A DNA stretch of 54,226 bases, from NCBI GenBank assembly GCA_016200545.1, contig JACQEO010000022.1:1-54226 (forward strand). The letters run 5' to 3'. Shown in pieces: positions 1 to 7,752 of this stretch (positions are counted from its first letter, which is position 1; the number at the start of each line of letters is the position of its first letter). This DNA is from Deltaproteobacteria bacterium (GTDB taxonomy: Bacteria > Desulfobacterota > Binatia > UTPRO1). Position numbers and translations under genes: made by a program. The notes under the pieces were generated by a model. That model was given only the letters and a program-made list of their open reading frames with translations, did not search any database and had not been told where the DNA came from.

Positions 1-81
1 CCGCCTCGTCCACCGCTCGAGCGTCTCGCGCTCGCTCGGTGCCACCACCAGCTTCGCTTTCGGCCGTCCCAGTCCCACCAT
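1..81 (-). CDS. IS630-family transposase, N-terminal fragment
   Basis: Only the first 27 codons are in the window, starting at ATG 81-79 and running off the left edge. The peptide begins MVGLGRPKAKL and continues VVAPSERETLERWTRR, the typical IS630 N-terminus (GRPK followed by ERxxLERWxRR), which is the start of the helix-turn-helix DNA-binding region. The DDE catalytic domain is not visible. The element terminus lies about 70 bp upstream. The C-terminal 46 codons of a transposase of the same kind appear at the right edge (54086-54226) in the same orientation; they could belong to another copy or to this same copy if the window is a contig broken inside it. Confidence 0.75.
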   Translation of the reverse strand, partial: MVGLGRPKAKLVVAPSERETLERWTRR

Positions 82-156
82 GTGCCCGCACCCCCTCTAG
101 CAAAAATGCCGGGGGGCCGAATACTATTAGCACGAACTTCGGGAACAGGACACTAG
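1..156 (-). mobile_element. IS630-type element, 5' end, cut by window edge
   Basis: The element is read on the minus strand from a CTAG at 153-156 leftwards. Its terminus (CTAGTGTCCTGTTCC, then GAAGTTCG) matches the inverted terminus of the element at the right edge of the window (54086 onward) and a solo copy at 1786. IS630-family elements insert at TA, often within CTAG, which fits. About 70 bp of leader separates the terminus from the transposase start at 81. The rest of the element lies outside the window. The insertion truncates the gene at 127-555. Confidence 0.75.
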
Positions 157-555
157 ATCATCAAACGTCGCTACACCACCACCGAGCACGCTGTTGTCGA
201 TCATGTCGCGGAGCGCAAGGAAATCGGGATCGCTCTCCAGTGCAGCACTCCTCGCCGCCTTTTTTACGACGACAGCCAACAGGTTGATCGCCTGAGCCAA
301 CTCCGCATCTACGAGGGGTGGTTTGCTCAGCACCTTGCCGGTAGCAACCTTGTGCGCGTTCTTGACGAGCTTCCTGCCCCACGCGATTCCGTCCCGAGTG
401 AGGACGGGTAAGTTGTCAGATGACGCGCTCTGCGCGAGAGCTGCCGTCCCTCGAAGCGGTGGCCACTCCCTCGTTACCGCCCCAGCGGTGACCAGTCCCG
501 TCAGGGCGCAGAAGCTTGCGATAAGCGTTCGGCGTGAATGTCGAAGCCACCACAT
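127..555 (-). pseudogene. Secreted protein gene truncated by IS630 insertion
   Basis: The likely start is ATG 555, with an AAGGAG box about 8 nt upstream; longer starts up to 609 lack this. The N-terminus (MWWLRHSRR, then a hydrophobic stretch ending near ALAQS) looks like a Sec or Tat-like signal peptide. The mature part is helix-rich with no recognised family. The frame crosses CTAG at 153-156, and the last eight residues plus the stop come from the IS terminus, so the original C-terminus is lost. Truncation is seen directly; whether the shortened protein is made is unknown. Confidence 0.55.
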
Positions 556-771
556 AGTCGGACTCCTTCGCCTTCGCGGAGTTGATCCAAGGGAGCACCG
601 CATCTTCACCGACTACTGAGAACGACGTCAAGGCCAATCGTCGATCTGCTTAGGCGAGGATTTGGACAGCTTGGCCGGAAATGGGACGCGAGTGGTCATC
701 CGGCGCGGTGCGTTTGCTATCCGTCTCCGTTACCTGTCTTGGACCACCTGGACCGCTGACGGCAGCCGGGC

Positions 772-1110
772 TCAGCGCTGCCCGGCAGTGTTGACGACGT
801 CGCCGTCCACCCGGATGCAGTTGTACCCGTACAGGATGGCGATGAGGATGTCGTTGTGGAACGAGGCGTTGATGAGCATGTCCCCGTTGGGCGTCTTGCG
901 AACCGCCTCGTCGACGGCATCCTGGATGTTCGGATTGAGCGTGCCCAGCGGAATGCCGAGGATGTTGTAGGCGCAATTCTCCCCCCGCACGGACCGGGCG
1001 AGCGGCGGGTAGGTGTAGCCCAGGTTCTTCGTCGAGGCGAAGGTGAGATCCCCGAGCCGCACCGTGCAGCCGGCCAAGAGCCCCCCGAGCAGGAGCAGGA
1101 GCGTCCTCAT
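772..1110 (-). CDS. Small lipoprotein, paralogue of the upstream gene
   Basis: This 112-residue protein starts at ATG 1110 (GGAGG box 8 nt upstream). It has a hydrophobic signal sequence ending in the lipobox LLAGC, so it is predicted to be lipid-anchored in the envelope. It shares its plan with the neighbour at 1107-1463: both have RxGDLT just after the lipobox Cys, a Cys around residue 45, a PLG(T/S)xxPNxQ(D/E)A segment, and a C-terminal NC(I/L)RxxG(D/E)VV segment. The two genes overlap by ATGA, so they are translationally coupled. I do not recognise the family; a distant link to small TRL-like lipoproteins is possible but unproven. Confidence 0.75.
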   Translation of the reverse strand: MRTLLLLLGGLLAGCTVRLGDLTFASTKNLGYTYPPLARSVRGENCAYNILGIPLGTLNPNIQDAVDEAVRKTPNGDMLINASFHNDILIAILYGYNCIRVDGDVVNTAGQR

Positions 1111-1463
1111 CGCTGACCTCCTTCGGTCACCTGCACCACCTCGCCATTGATGCGCAGGCAGTTCCGGAGCCACAGGTAGGGAATCACTAACGGGTCGTTG
1201 TACAGACGGACGTTGGTGAGGGCGTTTCCCTCGGGGACTTTGGCGAGCGCACGGTCCATCGCCTCCTGCACGTTCGGCACGATGCTCCCCAAGGGGATGA
1301 TCATGAACAGCCAGTCCACGCAGTCCTTACCCTCGACCGTTCGGTGGAGCGGCGCCGAGGGCACCCGGACGTTCATTGTGGCAACGGCCGTTAAATCCCC
1401 CATGCGCAGCGAGCAGCCCGTGCTCAGCAGCGCTACGGCAGCAATCCAGTCGCGAAGCCGCAT
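1107..1463 (-). CDS. Small lipoprotein, first of a tandem paralogous pair
   Basis: This 118-residue protein starts at ATG 1463 (MRLRDWIAAVALLSTGC); the lipobox is LSTGC. The mature protein begins SLRMGDLTAVATMNV and carries two further Cys residues, around DCVDWLF and RNCLRINGE, at the same places as in the downstream paralogue, which suggests a conserved disulfide. Its TGA overlaps the ATG of the next gene. The pair is best explained by tandem duplication of an envelope lipoprotein gene. The function is unknown. Confidence 0.75.
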   Translation of the reverse strand: MRLRDWIAAVALLSTGCSLRMGDLTAVATMNVRVPSAPLHRTVEGKDCVDWLFMIIPLGSIVPNVQEAMDRALAKVPEGNALTNVRLYNDPLVIPYLWLRNCLRINGEVVQVTEGGQR

Positions 1464-1721
1464 GGCTAGTCGTCCTCCTTGCATGCTCGGTTCATCGCTC
1501 GGTGCGTGCGCGGCGACGCCAACGCGCGTCGGGTGGGTCGTCCAGTTCGGGTGTGCGAATGTTGCTTGAGGTGGATCGCTCCCGTCAACGAAAATCGACA
1601 GAAATGGTCACGCTGGCCGGAAACAGGACGGACCCGGACATGGCGCGGCGCCTCACACGGAACCGCCCCCGGCCCGAATCCACAACTCTTGCCAATACCT
1701 CTCCCGCACCGCCACGCCCAC
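1464..1721. other. Intergenic stretch with no convincing gene
   Basis: Several short frames cross this stretch, but none has a family signature or a good ribosome-binding site. It holds one copy (1613-1630) of a short motif, TGGCCGGAAA followed by an AGGACG/GGGACG tail, that recurs near 671 and 2179. The right part runs into an IS630-like terminus at 1722-1786. Confidence 0.4.
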
Positions 1722-1786
1722 TTCCTTTAGCAACGTCGCCAGGGGGCAGGGCATTATTACCTCGAACTTCAGGGACAGGACACTAG
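1722..1786 (-). repeat. Solo IS630-like terminus
   Basis: About 65 bp match the 5' end of the IS630-type element at the left edge. The outer 25 bp (CTAGTGTCCTGT then CC-TGAAGTTCG) are nearly the same, and the inner part keeps an AT-rich and G/C-run pattern up to GCTAAAGG/GCTAGAGG. After that the two diverge, and no transposase start follows on the minus strand. It is therefore a solo end or an internally deleted element. CTAG at 1783-1786 marks the insertion junction and supplies the stop codon of the gene at 1783-2106. Confidence 0.6.
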
Positions 1787-2106
1787 GGACATCCGGGCCC
1801 GGCCTGCGTATTCGATACCGCTGCGCCTCCAGCCGGTCGTCGACACGTATGTCTGGACTCGGGCAAGAGGAGTTCTGCTTCAACGAAGTCTCCGCCGGCC
1901 AGTGCTCTGTCAGACGTGGCATCGACACCATCCGCGTGGACCCGGACAACAATTGCGCCTTTCGCTGCGCCACCGTCACCGAGAGTCAGGGGGCCCGATG
2001 ATGGTGCCGTTTCGGCACGTGTTGTAGACGCGACCACCGTGGCTAAGGCCGTGGCAGCTAGGAGCAGAGACCTGAGCGTCGTTGCCAGCGCGCCGGTTCT
2101 GAGCAT
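1783..2106 (-). pseudogene. Secreted protein gene ending at an IS630-like insertion
   Basis: The likely start is ATG 2106 (MLRTGALATTLRS), followed by a strong Ala/Leu signal peptide ending near TTRAE. About 75 mature residues follow, with no recognised domain. The stop codon TAG is part of the CTAG junction of the solo IS630-like end at 1786, so the 3' end looks cut off. In the last 30 codons an alternative frame reads about equally well, so an additional frameshift cannot be excluded. Confidence 0.45.
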
Positions 2107-2216
2107 GGTAGTTACCCCCGCGACGGGACATATAGCCAACTTGCTTCGTCATGCAAGAGAAACGGTGAAACGGTCACGTTGACCGAAATGGGGACGGAAG
2201 TGGACAACGCCCCGCG

Positions 2217-2492
2217 TCAATCTGCGTCGGAGTTGGGCTCTCGGCACAGGTCGCCGGGCGCTACGACGGGCGCACTGGGAATCAGACGCAATGTCTGGGA
2301 GGTCCCTCTACACTCGGAGTCATGGCGGCAATACAGCACCGTCTGCGTGAGCGTGCCGTCCGCGAGGTCGAAGTCGGACGAGAGATCGGTCGTGAAGGTG
2401 CCGAGATCGGTCCAGAACCGCGTGCGCCCGCAACACGAGCAGCGCACGCGTCCTCCGACCTTCTTCCACCACCCAGCCGTCTCCATCCCCAT
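2217..2492 (-). CDS. Small hypothetical protein with cysteine pairs
   Basis: The 91-residue frame has Cys motifs CSCC near residue 19 and YCRHDSEC near residue 54, and is unusually rich in Asp and Thr for a GC-rich shadow frame. A GGGGCGG stretch precedes the start. No family is recognised. It lies downstream of the large NHL-repeat gene on the same strand, and could be a remnant or a small secreted protein without a visible signal peptide. Competing frames on both strands overlap it, so the call is weak. Confidence 0.3.
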   Translation of the reverse strand: MGMETAGWWKKVGGRVRCSCCGRTRFWTDLGTFTTDLSSDFDLADGTLTQTVLYCRHDSECRGTSQTLRLIPSAPVVAPGDLCREPNSDAD

Positions 2493-2843
2493 CCGCCCCA
2501 GTCCCTTTCGCGCGACAATACCATGACCGACGGCAGTTCATCGAGCGAAGAATGGGGAAGCGGCCACGGCCGCGACCGTATCCCCGCGCCTACAGCGTGA
2601 TCCAGAGCTTGGCCGACGAACAGACCACGGGAATACCGGCCCCGCCAACCAACCGCGCGGGACCGCGCCACCACTCGCCCGGTGTCCCGCCTATCGCGGA
2701 TGCTACGCGCGTCAGTGCACGCGTCGGAGACGGAGACGCAGGCGTTGGACCTTGTTGGTCTTGAGGCGTGCGCCGTGGCTACGTGCCATCGTAATGCCGT
2801 CGTGCACGCGCGTCACACTGATTTTCGCGGAGCCCGCCGGCGA
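2493..2843. other. Gap with no supported gene
   Basis: Frames exist on both strands, but their translations are Arg/Pro/Gly-rich and without motifs, as expected for non-coding GC-rich DNA. No tRNA, obvious terminator T-run or repeat was seen. Confidence 0.4.
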
Positions 2844-5660
2844 CTACTTGGCGGGCTTACACATGCCGGTCGTGCACGTCAGGTCGGTCGTGAAACACGT
2901 GGCGCCCCACTGGATGCGCCACTGTGCGCTGGCGGGGAAACCGTGCAGGTCGAGCCCGACCGACCGGCCCTTGTAGGTATACTTCCCGTAGGAGGGTTTG
3001 TTCGACGGGTAGGAGAACCTCTCCTTGATGATGTAGTCGTCGATGCCGGAGTCGCGCTGGCCCTTCAGATACACGGTGCTCCACGTTTCGCTGTTGGGTC
3101 CGACGTTGACGTTGCTCAAGTCCGGCACCCGCTCCTGGTAGAGCACGCCCGACGGGCCTGAAAGCGTGAGGAGAGGCGACTCGCCGGGGGAGATCCCGCC
3201 GTCTTGCTCGAGGAGGACGTTGGCGCCGTCGAACATCAAGGTCTCGCCCGGCGCGCCGAGGCCGGGGAACACCTTGAGCTTCGTCTTCACCGGCGTGCTG
3301 TGCGGGGTCTTCAGCCTCCGATTGGCGGCGGTGAGCCGGTAGTCGTCGATGCAGAACGGCGAGTCGAAGATGAGGACGCGGTTGTTGCCGGCGTCGGCGA
3401 CGACGAGCGTGTCGTCGTAGTAATACTGCTCCGAGACGCCGACCGGCTGACACAAACCGTGGTCGGAGACGCTGCACGCGACGCTCGTGAAGTCGGGCTG
3501 TCCGAAGACGCGATCCGCCTGGGTGTCGCCGCTTCGCGGCGCGTCGTATTCCAACACGCGATTGTTGTCACGGTCGGCGACGTACACGTTGCCGCGCCGA
3601 TCGAGCGCGACGGCGACCGGGCTGCTGAGTCCGCCGGCACCTGCGCTCGGCGATCCGGAGCCCATGTCCGGTTGTCCGAGGACGAGCTCGGCGGTCATCG
3701 AGCCGCGCGCGTAGAGGAGGACGCGGTCGTTGCCGGCGTCGGCGACGTAGAGGGCGCCGTCGGCGGGATCGAGGGCCAGCCCTTGCGGTTGGCAGAGCGA
3801 GCTCGCGCCGAGCCCGCCGGCGTCGCAGGTCGTGCCCTCGAAATCGGCCTGTCCGATGACGCTATCGGCGATCGCGTCGGCGAGCGGGTTCTCGTGCCGC
3901 ACGACGCGGTTGTTGCCGGTGTCGGCGACGTAGAGGAGGCTGCGCGCGGGATCGGATGCGACGCCGCCGGGAGCGCAGAGGCCGGACGCGCCGGCGGCGC
4001 ATGCGGTCGACGTCGCGTCCGCTTGACCGAAGATGGCGTCCGCCGTCGCCTTCATCACGTAGCGCTGGGCGGTCGAGTCGTAGGTGAGCCAGGGGCTCGC
4101 GAACTCGAGGACACGGTTGTTGCCCGTGTCGGCGATCCACAGATTGCCGTACGCGTCCAGGCTCAGTCCGCGCGGTGCGCAGAGCGACCCGCCGCTCAAA
4201 CCCGTAGCGTTGCAGCCGGTGGTCTCGAAGTCGGGTTGTCCGAGGACGGCGATCGGCGTCGCGCGCGCGTAGCTGTAATTGTAGTAGACGAGCAGGCGGC
4301 TCGCGTCCGGCTCGAGCACGAGGACGTACGACTGGTCGATGATCGCCTGCGGCGTCTCGACGGCGAACACGGGTTGCCGGATGTCGCTCATGGACGACTG
4401 CCCGAGGACGAGGTTCGCCGCGGCGCTCTCGAGCGGCGTATCGTAGCGCAGCACCCGATTGTTGAGGCCGTCGGCGACCCATAGACGTCCGTTGTCGTCG
4501 AGCGCCAGCGCACCGGCCTCGTCGTAGGTGCCGCCGAGGGTCAGGAGCCGCACCTTGCGCAAGCAGAGACTCGAAGCACTCGGGCCGCCGAGGTTGCAGG
4601 CGTCGTGGAAGAGGTCGCTCGTGCCGGTGAAGCTCGCCTGCCCGAAGACGCGCGAGGCTTGCGAGACCGTGAGGGGGTCGTCGAACTCGAGCACCCGGTC
4701 GTTGCCCGAGTCGGCGACGTAGAGGCGTCCGGCGTCGTCCGTGGCGCCGGAGAGGATCCCGCACGTCGACGACGAGCTCTCGCCGTTGGGATTGCATTGG
4801 CCGGTCCCGAACGTGCGATCGACGACGTGGTCGTTCAGCGCGTCGTCGAACTCATAGAGGACGTACAGCGGCGAGGAGACGTAGAGGCGTTCGTTGGCGT
4901 CGACGGAGACTCCCGCCGGGAAATAGAGATTGGTCGCGCCGCAGTCGTGCGCGGTGAAACTCGTTTGGCCGTACACGCGATCGGGGAGGGTGTCGGTGTC
5001 GAGCGGCCGGTCGTACTCGAGCACGCGGCAGTTGAGCGTGTCGGCGACGAAAGCGTTGCCCGCCGCGTCGGTCGCCACGCCCATCGGGTCGTAGAGCTTG
5101 TCTTGCGCCACGCCGCAGCCCTGGTAGCCGGGCGCGCTCTGGCCGAGAACGGCGTCGGCAACGCCGTCGGTGTTGAACGGATCGCGAAACACCAGCACCC
5201 GGCAGTTGCCGCTGTCGGCGACGTAGAGATTGCCGCTCGGATCGACGGCCAGCCCGGCGGGACTACACAAGGACGAGAGCGTCGGTGCCGCCGGCACGCC
5301 GGCCGAGACCACGTCGTGGTTGCACCCCCACGAGAAGGCGTCGGGCTGACCGATGACGAGGTCGGCGGGCGCGCCGTTGGCGAGCTCATCGACGTCCGCC
5401 CAACCGAGGACGCGATGGTAGACGCTGTCGGAAACGTAGACGCGGTTCGGCTGCACGCTGCGGTCGATTGCCACGCCCTTCGGCGTGCCGAATCCCGTGG
5501 GTCCGATCGGCAACGCCGTGGCGTCGGTGAAGGTCGACTGTCCGATGACGCCGTCGGCGAGGAGATCCCCGATCTCCGCCGGCGCGATCGTTGCGACGGA
5601 TGCGAGTGACGCGACGACGAGGCCGGCGAGGATACAGGCGTGCGAGCGCGAAGCGAGCAT
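2844..5660 (-). CDS. Secreted NHL-repeat beta-propeller protein
   Basis: This 938-residue protein has an N-terminal signal peptide (MLASRSHACILAGLVVASLA) and is predicted to be exported. Residues about 50 to 770 hold roughly twelve NHL-type repeats recognisable by (L/V)YVAD(S/T)GNxRVL(E/V)(F/Y), each followed by a VxGQxDF/SF segment; twelve blades would suit two six-bladed propellers. Several repeats carry paired Cys around the CN and LC positions. The last 160 residues form a separate beta-rich domain ending in a Cys cluster (TCFTTDLTCTTGMC). NHL propellers are usually interaction or scaffold domains; no catalytic motif is seen. One repeat (LLVLEPDASRLLVYY) is degenerate. Confidence 0.9.
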   Translation of the reverse strand: MLASRSHACILAGLVVASLASVATIAPAEIGDLLADGVIGQSTFTDATALPIGPTGFGTPKGVAIDRSVQPNRVYVSDSVYHRVLGWADVDELANGAPADLVIGQPDAFSWGCNHDVVSAGVPAAPTLSSLCSPAGLAVDPSGNLYVADSGNCRVLVFRDPFNTDGVADAVLGQSAPGYQGCGVAQDKLYDPMGVATDAAGNAFVADTLNCRVLEYDRPLDTDTLPDRVYGQTSFTAHDCGATNLYFPAGVSVDANERLYVSSPLYVLYEFDDALNDHVVDRTFGTGQCNPNGESSSSTCGILSGATDDAGRLYVADSGNDRVLEFDDPLTVSQASRVFGQASFTGTSDLFHDACNLGGPSASSLCLRKVRLLTLGGTYDEAGALALDDNGRLWVADGLNNRVLRYDTPLESAAANLVLGQSSMSDIRQPVFAVETPQAIIDQSYVLVLEPDASRLLVYYNYSYARATPIAVLGQPDFETTGCNATGLSGGSLCAPRGLSLDAYGNLWIADTGNNRVLEFASPWLTYDSTAQRYVMKATADAIFGQADATSTACAAGASGLCAPGGVASDPARSLLYVADTGNNRVVRHENPLADAIADSVIGQADFEGTTCDAGGLGASSLCQPQGLALDPADGALYVADAGNDRVLLYARGSMTAELVLGQPDMGSGSPSAGAGGLSSPVAVALDRRGNVYVADRDNNRVLEYDAPRSGDTQADRVFGQPDFTSVACSVSDHGLCQPVGVSEQYYYDDTLVVADAGNNRVLIFDSPFCIDDYRLTAANRRLKTPHSTPVKTKLKVFPGLGAPGETLMFDGANVLLEQDGGISPGESPLLTLSGPSGVLYQERVPDLSNVNVGPNSETWSTVYLKGQRDSGIDDYIIKERFSYPSNKPSYGKYTYKGRSVGLDLHGFPASAQWRIQWGATCFTTDLTCTTGMCKPAK

Positions 5661-5860
5661 ATGCGACTCTCCTCTCGGCGTGGCGATCTCGCGGGTCGAG
5701 CCTCTGTAACACCCCCGACTACGACGGCGTCAAGAGAAACGTCACCGGGATTCGTCAGGACGGGCGATGGTTCCGAGCAGATCGCCGGCCTCTTTGAGTC
5801 GGCGGGTAATCGCCCCGATCGCTGGCGACTCTCCGGCTTCTCTCCGGGTTCAGCTACCAA

Positions 5861-5899
5861 CAGCTCCCCGAACGCACCATGAGCGCATCCGGGGAGCTG
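5861..5899. repeat. 39-bp hairpin, 17-bp stem
   Basis: Arms CAGCTCCCCG and CGGGGAGCTG are perfect, and the stem continues inward (with G-T wobbles on the minus strand) for seven more pairs around a 5-nt loop. It lies 3' of the truncated tRNA-Ala on the minus strand, between it and the NHL gene. No T-run follows on either strand, so a classical terminator is unlikely; an element end or palindromic repeat is equally possible. Confidence 0.6.
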
Positions 5900-5954
5900 C
5901 TGTCGTTGTCGCTAGTTGTGTGCGGGTGACGGGTGGTGTCGCAGCCCGGGAGAC

Positions 5955-5994
<40 letters not shown>

Positions 5995-6006
5995 ACGTGT
6001 AGGTAG

Positions 6007-6354
6007 ACGGGATGGGTAAGTGCCCGCTTCTACCAGAACATTCCGTCCCGCGACAAGGCATGCTCGTTCCACGGGGAGGATACGCCGCTTGTTCTTACTG
6101 AGCTCGGCTCGGAGACGGATGACGCCACAGGCGCGATCGTAGTCGCGCTATTCGAGCGTGCGCACCTCGCCGACGCGCCATGCCGCAACATTGGAACAAA
6201 CTACGTCGGCGATCGCCGTCGGAAGGTCGTCGATGGCAGCGGGTCCGAAGCGGACTTTCCCGGAAGCGCACCTTCGACACTTGTCGGCGGAGAGATCACC
6301 CTACGGACGAGAATCTCAGGGTGGCGCGCTCTCACGCTGCGTAGGAGGTTTCGC
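6007..6354 (+). other. Open frame without start codon, possible gene remnant
   Basis: This frame is open from the TAG at 6004-6006 through to 6630, but has no ATG, GTG or TTG until GTG 6355. The translation of the first part looks protein-like rather than shadow-like (for example HGEDTPLVLTELGSETDD and GAIVVALFERAHLADAP). It begins just beside the half tRNA. A 5'-truncated gene is the simplest reading; the family is not recognised. Confidence 0.2.
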
Positions 6355-6439
6355 GTGATTTTCGCGCTATGGACGGCGGTGCTCGGATCCGTTGTCGGAA
6401 TCTCGACGGCGCGCCCGAACCGCGCTCAGCGCCGATCGC

Positions 6440-6596
6440 TCACTCACCTTCGACGATCTCGACCGTCCGTCTCTCGATCGTCGGAGGCGCAGGCACCGTC
6501 TCGATTGTCGTCGTCCGCCGTTCCACGACGACGGACGGCACCTCTTTCACGACGGTGCGCTCCTCAACCTCTACGCACCTTCACCGTGGCCGTCAC
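6440..6596 (-). pseudogene. Frameshifted small gene, charged Thr/Glu/Val-rich product
   Basis: A GTG at 6596 opens a short frame that stops after ten codons. The adjacent frame then reads VEERTVVKEVPSVVVERR, then TTTIETVPAPPTIERR and TVEIVEGE before its TGA at 6440. One base change would join them. The product resembles the C-terminal part of the neighbour at 6600-6829 (ERTIVRSGRVERHTTTIEEED), so these look like tandem copies of one gene in decay. Confidence 0.4.
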
Positions 6597-6599
6597 CGC

Positions 6600-6829
6600 T
6601 CAGTCCTCCTCCTCGATCGTCGTGGTATGACGCTCTACCCGACCGGAGCGCACGATCGTGCGCTCCTCGGTCAGCGGAGCTAGTGGTTCGGTTACGACCG
6701 TCGTCTGCTTTTGAATCACCGGCACGGTCTCCACCGTCTCCTTCCGCACGACCGTCTTGTCGTGTCCGCAACCGATGGTCGCGGTCGCGACGAACAGTCC
6801 GACGCTGCACAGACGAAGGAGTTGCGCAT
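6600..6829 (-). pseudogene. Lipoprotein gene with broken N-terminus
   Basis: One frame on the minus strand reads a lipoprotein-like signal (RLCSVGLFVATATIGCG, lipobox TIGC) and then HDKTVVRKETVETV and a Glu/Thr/Val-rich tail ending IEEED at TGA 6600. It has no start codon. The ATG at 6829, behind a good AAGGGGG box, is in another frame and gives a poor signal sequence. A small indel near the start would restore the protein. The charged VxxE-T repeats recall cell-surface tail proteins, but the function is unknown. Confidence 0.45.
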
Positions 6830-6916
6830 ATAGCCCCCCTTCGGGAGACGGCCTGCGAGAACCTCACCATTCCGGTGTGGCTTTTCGCACTCACGGGCGA
6901 TCTCCTGAAGGAGTGC

Positions 6917-7252
6917 GTGGTGCAGAGTTCCTGCCAACCGCCGACGAGGTGTGCGAAGACGCGTCATCGGTCGCGCGCGCTCTCGACCGCAGTCGATCCG
7001 AGCACGTCCACGATCGTGATCAAGTCGGAGACACAGCCGGAAACGATGCGCTACACGGTCAACGAGAAGACCACCTTCGTCGACTCTTCCGGCAACGTCG
7101 TCACACAGGAACAGATCCGAAATGTTCCGGTGACCGTGTACACGGTCAAGGCGGGAGATCAGCGGATAGTGACCAAGGTCATTGCGACGAATCCGACCGG
7201 CACGGTCGAAAGGAAGACCACGACGACGGAAGACGTCGAAACGACCGATTGA
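6917..7252 (+). CDS. Small hypothetical protein, Thr/Val-rich
   Basis: I choose GTG 6917 (followed by a second GTG) because GAAGGAG lies 4 nt upstream; it gives 111 residues. The C-terminal 80 residues look strongly coding: TIVIKSETQPETMRYTV, NEKTTFVDSSGNVV, and a tail ending ERKTTTTEDVETTD. The N-terminal 30 residues are Arg/Ser-rich and lack a signal peptide, so the true N-terminus may be frameshifted. The acidic Thr-rich tail resembles the tails of the decayed genes on the opposite strand at 6440-6829, hinting at one local family. Confidence 0.5.
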   Translation: MVQSSCQPPTRCAKTRHRSRALSTAVDPSTSTIVIKSETQPETMRYTVNEKTTFVDSSGNVVTQEQIRNVPVTVYTVKAGDQRIVTKVIATNPTGTVERKTTTTEDVETTD

Positions 7253-7282
7253 ACGCACTCGGGAGAAAAGAGGAGGACTACC

Positions 7283-7723
7283 ATGCGTCGAATCACCATC
7301 GTGCTGGCTCTCGTAGCCGGCCTCTGCCTGGCGTTTCACGTGGCGAGCGCCGCGCAGACGAAACCCAGTGCCACGATTGAGCTGAAGGGTGGATCGGTGG
7401 CCGCGGGCGTGGGGGTCAGTTGGGGGAGCGGCACGCTGGTCTACAAGGGTAAGCGGTATCCGATCACAGCCACCGGCTTCGACGTCGGCGACGTCGGCGT
7501 CACCAACATTACAGCGTCCGGTACCGTCTACGGTCTGAAGAACCTCGACGACTTCGACGGGACGTACGCGGGGGTTGGTGCCGCAGCGAGCGTCGGCGGC
7601 GGTGCCAAAACGGAGACGATGCAGAATCAAAAGGGCGTCAGGGTGCACGTCGCCTCGACCACCCAGGGCATTCAGCTCGCTCTGGGACCGGGCGGTGTCA
7701 GCATGAGCATCACTCGGCACTGA
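7283..7723 (+). CDS. Secreted beta-rich protein of unknown function
   Basis: This 146-residue protein starts at ATG 7283, with AGGAGG 8 nt upstream. A signal peptide (MRRITIVLALVAGLCLAFHVASA, cut after ASA) is followed by a Gly/Val-rich, beta-strand-like body with motifs SVAAGVGVSWGSGTL, GFDVGDVGVT, VYGLKNLDDFDGTY and GVGAAASVGGGAKT. This resembles conserved periplasmic hypothetical proteins with a glycine-rich lipid-binding-like core (DUF1134 or SYLF-like in style), but I cannot assign a family. It may form a pair with the small gene 30 bp upstream. Confidence 0.75.
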   Translation: MRRITIVLALVAGLCLAFHVASAAQTKPSATIELKGGSVAAGVGVSWGSGTLVYKGKRYPITATGFDVGDVGVTNITASGTVYGLKNLDDFDGTYAGVGAAASVGGGAKTETMQNQKGVRVHVASTTQGIQLALGPGGVSMSITRH

Positions 7724-7752
7724 CGCCCCGAGCCCCGTCGATTCGCCGACGC

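Noticed and set aside
3204..4484. Long plus-strand frame of 426 codons
   Set aside because: It is antisense to the NHL-repeat gene, and its Arg/Val/Asp-rich translation mirrors the repeats.
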